Source of the DNA: a virus
IMG/VR virus record: IMGVR_UViG_3300045117_000396
Coordinates: 1-22,697 of that record
DNA: 22,697 nucleotides
Reading direction: 5' to 3' (one strand)
In this document: positions 19,206 through 22,697 of the stretch, piece by piece
Layout: each line of letters opens with the position of its first letter
Position numbering within the stretch: the stretch's first letter is position 1
Made by a program: the position numbers and the translations under genes
The notes under the pieces: generated by a model
Databases searched by the model: none
The model's input: only the letters and a program-made list of their open reading frames with translations
Told to the model about the DNA's origin: nothing

Positions 19206-21120
19206 AATTAAAAAAAATATCAGGCCAGAAGGATATGAAATAGATTGGCTTTCTTCTGGGCGTCTGGCCTGGGCGCCGCCAGAAAATATTACGGTGTCGC
19301 AGTGGGCCGAGCGCTATCGGATACTGCCGAAGGAGTCGGCTATTCCCGGACCGTGGAGCAACCGGCTGGGGCCGTATGCGGTGGGGGTTATGGATGCGTT
19401 TACAGATCCGAGGGTGGAACGCATCACGATCATGGCCAGTGTTCAGAGTATGAAAACCGAAGCGGTTTATAATATGTTGGGCTACGCCATTTCCCAGGAC
19501 CCGGCGCCGGCGCTGGTGGTTATGCCGACGCTAAAGACCCTGCGCCGGGTCAATCGTCGGTTCAGGGAGATGATTTTTGCCAGTCCGGAGTTATCCAGGC
19601 ATTTGACTGGCAATCCGGATGATTTGAAGCTGGAAAGTTTGCTGCTGGATCGCATGGAGATATATTTTGCCACAGCAGGTTCGCCGGCGGAGTTGCAGAA
19701 CGTTGAAGCGCGCTATGTGATCCTGGATGAAACGGATGAATATCCCCTGGGTGAGGGCGGCTCACCCATTGAAATGGCTGAAGATCGGGCCACCACGTAC
19801 TGGAACCGCAAGGTTATTTGTCTGAGTCGGCCCACAGCGCCGGATGGTTTCATAAATCTGGAATATGAGCGCTCAGACCGTCGCAAATACTGGGTTCCCT
19901 GCCCAAAATGCGGTGGTTATCAAGTATTGTCATTTTGGCAGATCAAGCACGTGGGGGAGCGCCTGGGGGAATGGCCCAAAGATAAGCGCAATCCGGAATA
20001 CATCAAAGCCGGTCGAGTAGCCCGCTATCAGTGCCTGCATTGTCAGGCGGAAATTGATGACCGGGACAAGCCCGGAATGTTGGCGGCGGGAAAATGGGTG
20101 CCGGATGGCCATAAAATCGGCCCAGACGGGGCCATGGCGCCGCTGCCGCCTACGGCGCACGTGGGTTTTTGGTGGAACGTGCTCTATTCGCCCTTCAAGA
20201 ATTTTTCGGAGGTGGCGGCGCAGTTTTTCGCCACCAAAGATGACCGGGAAAAATACCGGGTATTTTATACGCAATGGCTGGCGGAACCGTGGCGGGAGTT
20301 GGTGCGGGTGCGCCAGAGCGCCGAAATTCTGGAATTGCGCACGGAACTGCCGCCTCTGACGGTGCCGGACAACACCGTTGCTCTGACTGCGGGCATTGAT
20401 TCTCAGAAATATGGGTTTTGGGTGGTGATCCGGGCCTGGCTCATGGAGCCGGAGCCGGCCTCGCATCTGGTGCGCTACGGTTTTGTGGAAGATTTCGTCG
20501 AACTGGAGCGCTGGCTATTCCAGGACGTGTATCATACGCCGACCGGGATGGCCTATCCGGTCTGGCGGGCCGGAATCGACATTGCCGGCGGTGAAATCGA
20601 GCCTGGGGAGCATACCATTACGGAGCGGGTCTATGAATGGCTGCGGATTTCCGGACAGGGCCGGGTATTTGGGGTGAAGGGCAGCTCGCGGCCTCTGCCG
20701 GGTGGCAAAAAGCTGCAAATGTCAGTGATTGACAAAATGCCGGGCACCAAGGGGCGGCCGATTCCGGGAGGTATCCGGCTCTGGCACCTGAACACCGGCA
20801 TGTTGAAGGACAGCATCTGGGCCCGGATTGAGGGCAAACGGTTTTGGCTGCACGCCGCCGCGGACGAAATTTATGCCAGTCATTTGACCGCAGAAGCTAA
20901 GGAGCGTGACAGATACGGGCGGCAGGTGTGGGTTATCCAGGGGCGGCGGGCCAACCACCTGTTGGATTGCGAGGTTTACGCCGCGGCCATGGCCGATCCA
21001 GAGTGCTGGGGCGGGGTGCTGGTGCTGCCCCGGCCTGGCGGCGGGCAGGTTGAGGCGACGCGGGAGGCGCCGATGAACCCCTTGACCGGCAGGGAGCGGG
21101 GGGCCTGGTGGAGGAGATAG
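19186..21120 (+). CDS. terL: Terminase large subunit, GpA family
   Basis: 644 residues from a GTG. GpA-type features: SQWAERYRILPKESAIPGPW near the N-terminus, a degenerate Walker A MASVQSMKTE (K90, T91), motif MPTLKTLRRVNRRF, Walker B VILDETDEYP (178-187), a zinc ribbon C239-PK-C242...C283-LH-C286, and a C-terminal nuclease beginning ALTAGIDSQKYGFWVVIRAW. It cuts concatemers and pumps DNA into proheads. Full length for the family. Lambda gpA makes cohesive ends, so cos packaging is likely but unproven here. Confidence 0.92.
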   Translation: MILTIVEIKKNIRPEGYEIDWLSSGRLAWAPPENITVSQWAERYRILPKESAIPGPWSNRLGPYAVGVMDAFTDPRVERITIMASVQSMKTEAVYNMLGYAISQDPAPALVVMPTLKTLRRVNRRFREMIFASPELSRHLTGNPDDLKLESLLLDRMEIYFATAGSPAELQNVEARYVILDETDEYPLGEGGSPIEMAEDRATTYWNRKVICLSRPTAPDGFINLEYERSDRRKYWVPCPKCGGYQVLSFWQIKHVGERLGEWPKDKRNPEYIKAGRVARYQCLHCQAEIDDRDKPGMLAAGKWVPDGHKIGPDGAMAPLPPTAHVGFWWNVLYSPFKNFSEVAAQFFATKDDREKYRVFYTQWLAEPWRELVRVRQSAEILELRTELPPLTVPDNTVALTAGIDSQKYGFWVVIRAWLMEPEPASHLVRYGFVEDFVELERWLFQDVYHTPTGMAYPVWRAGIDIAGGEIEPGEHTITERVYEWLRISGQGRVFGVKGSSRPLPGGKKLQMSVIDKMPGTKGRPIPGGIRLWHLNTGMLKDSIWARIEGKRFWLHAAADEIYASHLTAEAKERDRYGRQVWVIQGRRANHLLDCEVYAAAMADPECWGGVLVLPRPGGGQVEATREAPMNPLTGRERGAWWRR

Positions 21121-21965
21121 ACCTGGAGCAATTGGCAGAGGCCATTGACGCGGCCGATTTTGCTTTTCTGCCTATGCGGATTTCTCTGGGCCGGATTGCC
21201 AGCCGAAAGGCCAGATCAAAAGATGATTCCGGCGCTATAGCCTATGGCCAGGCGGTGGCGCACCTGCGGAGTCCCTGTCCGGCCTGCGATCCAGACGGGG
21301 CTATTCGGACAACGGGGAAGTGTGTGGATAACTGCGAGAAAATCCGGGCGCAGATTGATGCGCTCCGGCAGGATACGCGCTTTGCGGATGCGATTATAAC
21401 AAAAAATTTTGTCAATCAGGAGATCATTATGCCGGAATTGTCTGGAATGGGCAATGAAGAGGAAATTCCCAGGCGAATAGAGTCGAAACCATGGCCGGAT
21501 GGCGTCAAAGCCTGCAATCATCATCCGGACCGGCCCCAACACAAGGGCCGGGGATTGTGCCTGGAATGTTTGCAGGAGGGAGGCAGAGCGGCGGCAAAGA
21601 GAAGAATGGCTAAGAAGGAAAGTGAAAAGCTGAAAGAGGTAACACCAGCTGTGAGAAAGGCCCCCGGTAATGAATCTGTTGTGCTCGAAGCCGGTCCGTC
21701 ATGTAAAAATCATCCGGACCGGGCCGCGCAGTTGGATGTTAGAGGAATATCCACCGGATCATGTCCGGAGTGTCTGTCGGCGCGGGGGAAAAAAGCTGGT
21801 GAAAATTTACAGGAAATGGGCCGAAAAAATGTCGTCCTGCCTCTGGCGAAGCCGCGGTTGGCCGATTTGCGGCAGTGGCTGGCGGAACAGGCCGAAAATA
21901 ATGAACGCACCCTGGCGCAGGAGATAATTTTTATTTTGAGGCAGGCTCAGAAGACAATAATATAA
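21108..21965 (+). CDS. Hypothetical protein with repeated zinc knuckles
   Basis: 285 residues from a GTG overlapping terL. Part 1 has CPAC (57-60) and CVDNC (72-76) plus a coiled helix. Part 2 repeats a C-x-x-H-P-D-R...G-x-C-x-E-C-L unit at 136-154 (CNHHPDRPQ...GLCLECL) and 199-222 (CKNHPDRAA...GSCPECL). The C-terminus (LADLRQWLAEQAENNERTLAQEI) resembles a ribbon-helix-helix domain. An internal ATG at 21429 has a better ribosome site (AGGAGATC) than the annotated start, so two proteins may be made or two genes fused. Position between terminase and gpW suggests a packaging or host-control role; not recognised. Confidence 0.6.
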   Translation: MEEIDLEQLAEAIDAADFAFLPMRISLGRIASRKARSKDDSGAIAYGQAVAHLRSPCPACDPDGAIRTTGKCVDNCEKIRAQIDALRQDTRFADAIITKNFVNQEIIMPELSGMGNEEEIPRRIESKPWPDGVKACNHHPDRPQHKGRGLCLECLQEGGRAAAKRRMAKKESEKLKEVTPAVRKAPGNESVVLEAGPSCKNHPDRAAQLDVRGISTGSCPECLSARGKKAGENLQEMGRKNVVLPLAKPRLADLRQWLAEQAENNERTLAQEIIFILRQAQKTII

Positions 21966-21994
21966 AAATAACTTTAAGATTAACGGACTAAAAC

Positions 21995-22081
21995 GTGGTC
22001 ACCGTCAACCTGGAATTGCGCCGCCAGGCGCGCCGGCTGATGCTGCTGTTGTCGCTGTTCAAGGCCGCGATGGGTAATTGA
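21995..22081 (+). CDS. Possible 28-residue peptide gene
   Basis: GTG frame encoding MVTVNLELRRQARRLMLLLSLFKAAMGN: basic, amphipathic and hydrophobic at the end. No ribosome site upstream. It may be a remnant rather than a gene. Confidence 0.25.
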   Translation: MVTVNLELRRQARRLMLLLSLFKAAMGN

Positions 22082-22094
22082 AAAAGGAGCTTAT

Positions 22095-22295
22095 ATGATA
22101 AAATCCCCTGGCCTGCTGCATGTGCATCATGTGGCCGAGATACTGGCCTGCAGTCCCAGGCATGTGCGCAACCTAGTAAAAGCCGGAGAATTGCAGGCGG
22201 TGCGGATCGGGACGCGGGATTACCGGATTTTCAGGGATTCGGTGATGAGATTTCTGGAAAACGGCCGAGTGCAGACTGAAAAATTTTATGAGTGA
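22095..22295 (+). CDS. Excisionase-family HTH protein in terminase-head interval
   Basis: 66 residues, AAAAGGAGC 8 bases before the ATG. Helix_turn_helix_17 domain: LHVHHVAEILACSPRHVRNLVKAGELQAVRIGTRDYRIFRDSVMRFLEN, with a clear winged-HTH ending (R-I-G-x-x-x-Y-R-I). Different from the excisionase-like protein at 10283 and placed in late genes before a strong terminator, so regulation of head genes or a packaging role is as likely as excision. Confidence 0.75.
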   Translation: MIKSPGLLHVHHVAEILACSPRHVRNLVKAGELQAVRIGTRDYRIFRDSVMRFLENGRVQTEKFYE

Positions 22296-22342
22296 GAGAA
22301 AATTAACGGAATAGAGAGTCATAAACGGAACAGAGGGAACTG

Positions 22343-22365
22343 AGGGCCTTGCGGCCCTTTTTTTT
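22343..22365 (+). terminator. Strong intrinsic terminator before gpW
   Basis: AGGGCC (22343-22348), loop TTGC, GGCCCT (22353-22358), then a run of eight T. A textbook rho-independent terminator inside the late operon, 20 bases ahead of gpW. Confidence 0.85.
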
Positions 22366-22385
22366 GTGGCCGTATTATAGGGGGC

Positions 22386-22622
22386 ATGACTGGCTATACT
22401 CAAGCGGAACTAGAAACCATGTTGGCGGAGGTCAAGAGCGCTATCAGCAAGGTGCTCACGGCCCAGGAATACGACGCCGGGGCCGGCATGTCGGTGCGCC
22501 GAGCGCTGCTCAAGGATTTGAACGAGCGGGAAAAATGGCTCCTATCCGAATTGGCCAAATTCGGCGAAGTGGGAGCCGGATTTAATCCGATAAATTTAGT
22601 GGAATTTGGAGAGCCGTTATGA
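22386..22622 (+). CDS. gpW: Head-tail joining protein, gpW family
   Basis: 78 residues; GGGGG before the ATG. Two helices (TQAELETMLAEVKSAISKVLT and RRALLKDLNEREKWLLSEL) flank a short beta hairpin region (AQEYDAGAGMSV), matching the gpW fold and its usual ~70-residue size. It plugs the head-tail connector after packaging. It sits between terminase and portal as in lambda and overlaps the portal start by ATGA. Confidence 0.85.
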   Translation: MTGYTQAELETMLAEVKSAISKVLTAQEYDAGAGMSVRRALLKDLNEREKWLLSELAKFGEVGAGFNPINLVEFGEPL

Positions 22623-22697
22623 GCGAGGGCGGCTCTTTTACTTTTTTGGACCGGGTGATCAATTATTTTGCTCCCATCCGGGGGGCGCGGCGCCAGG
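22619..22697 (+). CDS. Portal protein, N-terminus (runs off the right end)
   Basis: 26 residues visible: MSEGGSFTFLDRVINYFAPIRGARRQ. LDRxIxxFxPxxGxRR is the N-terminal signature of lambda-type portal proteins, and the position after gpW agrees. The remainder lies outside the window. Confidence 0.75.
   Translation, partial: MSEGGSFTFLDRVINYFAPIRGARRQ

Overview
The window is about 22.7 kb of a temperate, tailed double-stranded DNA phage with a lambda-like gene order. It carries tail fibre and spike genes, a small-gene block, a lysis cassette, a phage attachment site (attP), a leftward integrase and small-gene region, an immunity switch, replication genes, terminase, gpW and the start of the portal. 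The host is Gram-negative: the lysis cassette holds an inner-membrane spanin with an overlapping lipoprotein spanin. The GC-rich composition and the tRNA-Arg fragment would suit a (delta)proteobacterium-like host, but that is inference. Lysis genes lie directly next to attP, integrase and the switch, and terminase runs on into head genes. The sequence is therefore read from the circular (unintegrated or concatemeric) form, not from a prophage flanked by host DNA.

Region by region: 1-3505 holds the end of a tail-fibre gene, a beta-helix-type tail spike with an internal duplicated module, and a small partner. 3516-5958 is a block of very small genes, many cysteine-rich, bracketed by two distant copies of an S-adenosylmethionine-decarboxylase-like (SpeD-like) gene. 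5966-7555 is the lysis region: membrane proteins, a holin-like protein and i-/o-spanins. No endolysin is recognised. 7567-7769 is attP: repeats, a promoter, the 5' half of a tRNA-Arg(TCT) gene and a terminator. 7816-9002 is a three-gene leftward cassette lying unusually between attP and int, with its own promoter and palindromic operator. 9108-12399 is leftward: integrase, an excisionase-like protein and eight or nine small, mostly zinc-finger-like proteins. 12494-12979 is a secreted staphylococcal-type nuclease.

12980-14105 is the immunity region. Five copies of a 14-bp operator (ATACCNNNNGGTAT-like) lie at the nuclease promoter and in the divergent promoter region between an unrecognised 171-residue protein in the repressor position and a Cro-like protein. 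14105-18226 is the rightward early operon: Cro-like, CII-like, small proteins, a dNMP kinase and a primase-helicase. It is followed by an iteron-rich, AT-rich 360-bp gap that looks like a replication origin. 18591-22697 is packaging and head start: small and GpA-type large terminase, a zinc-finger protein, a small HTH protein, a strong terminator, gpW and the portal N-terminus.

Working together, a repressor acting on the five operators would silence both the early operon and the nuclease. After derepression the phage replicates from the iteron origin using its primase-helicase, packages with the GpA terminase and lyses by a holin/spanin route. Integration would go through the anticodon loop of a host tRNA-Arg gene, whose promoter and 5' half the phage appears to carry.
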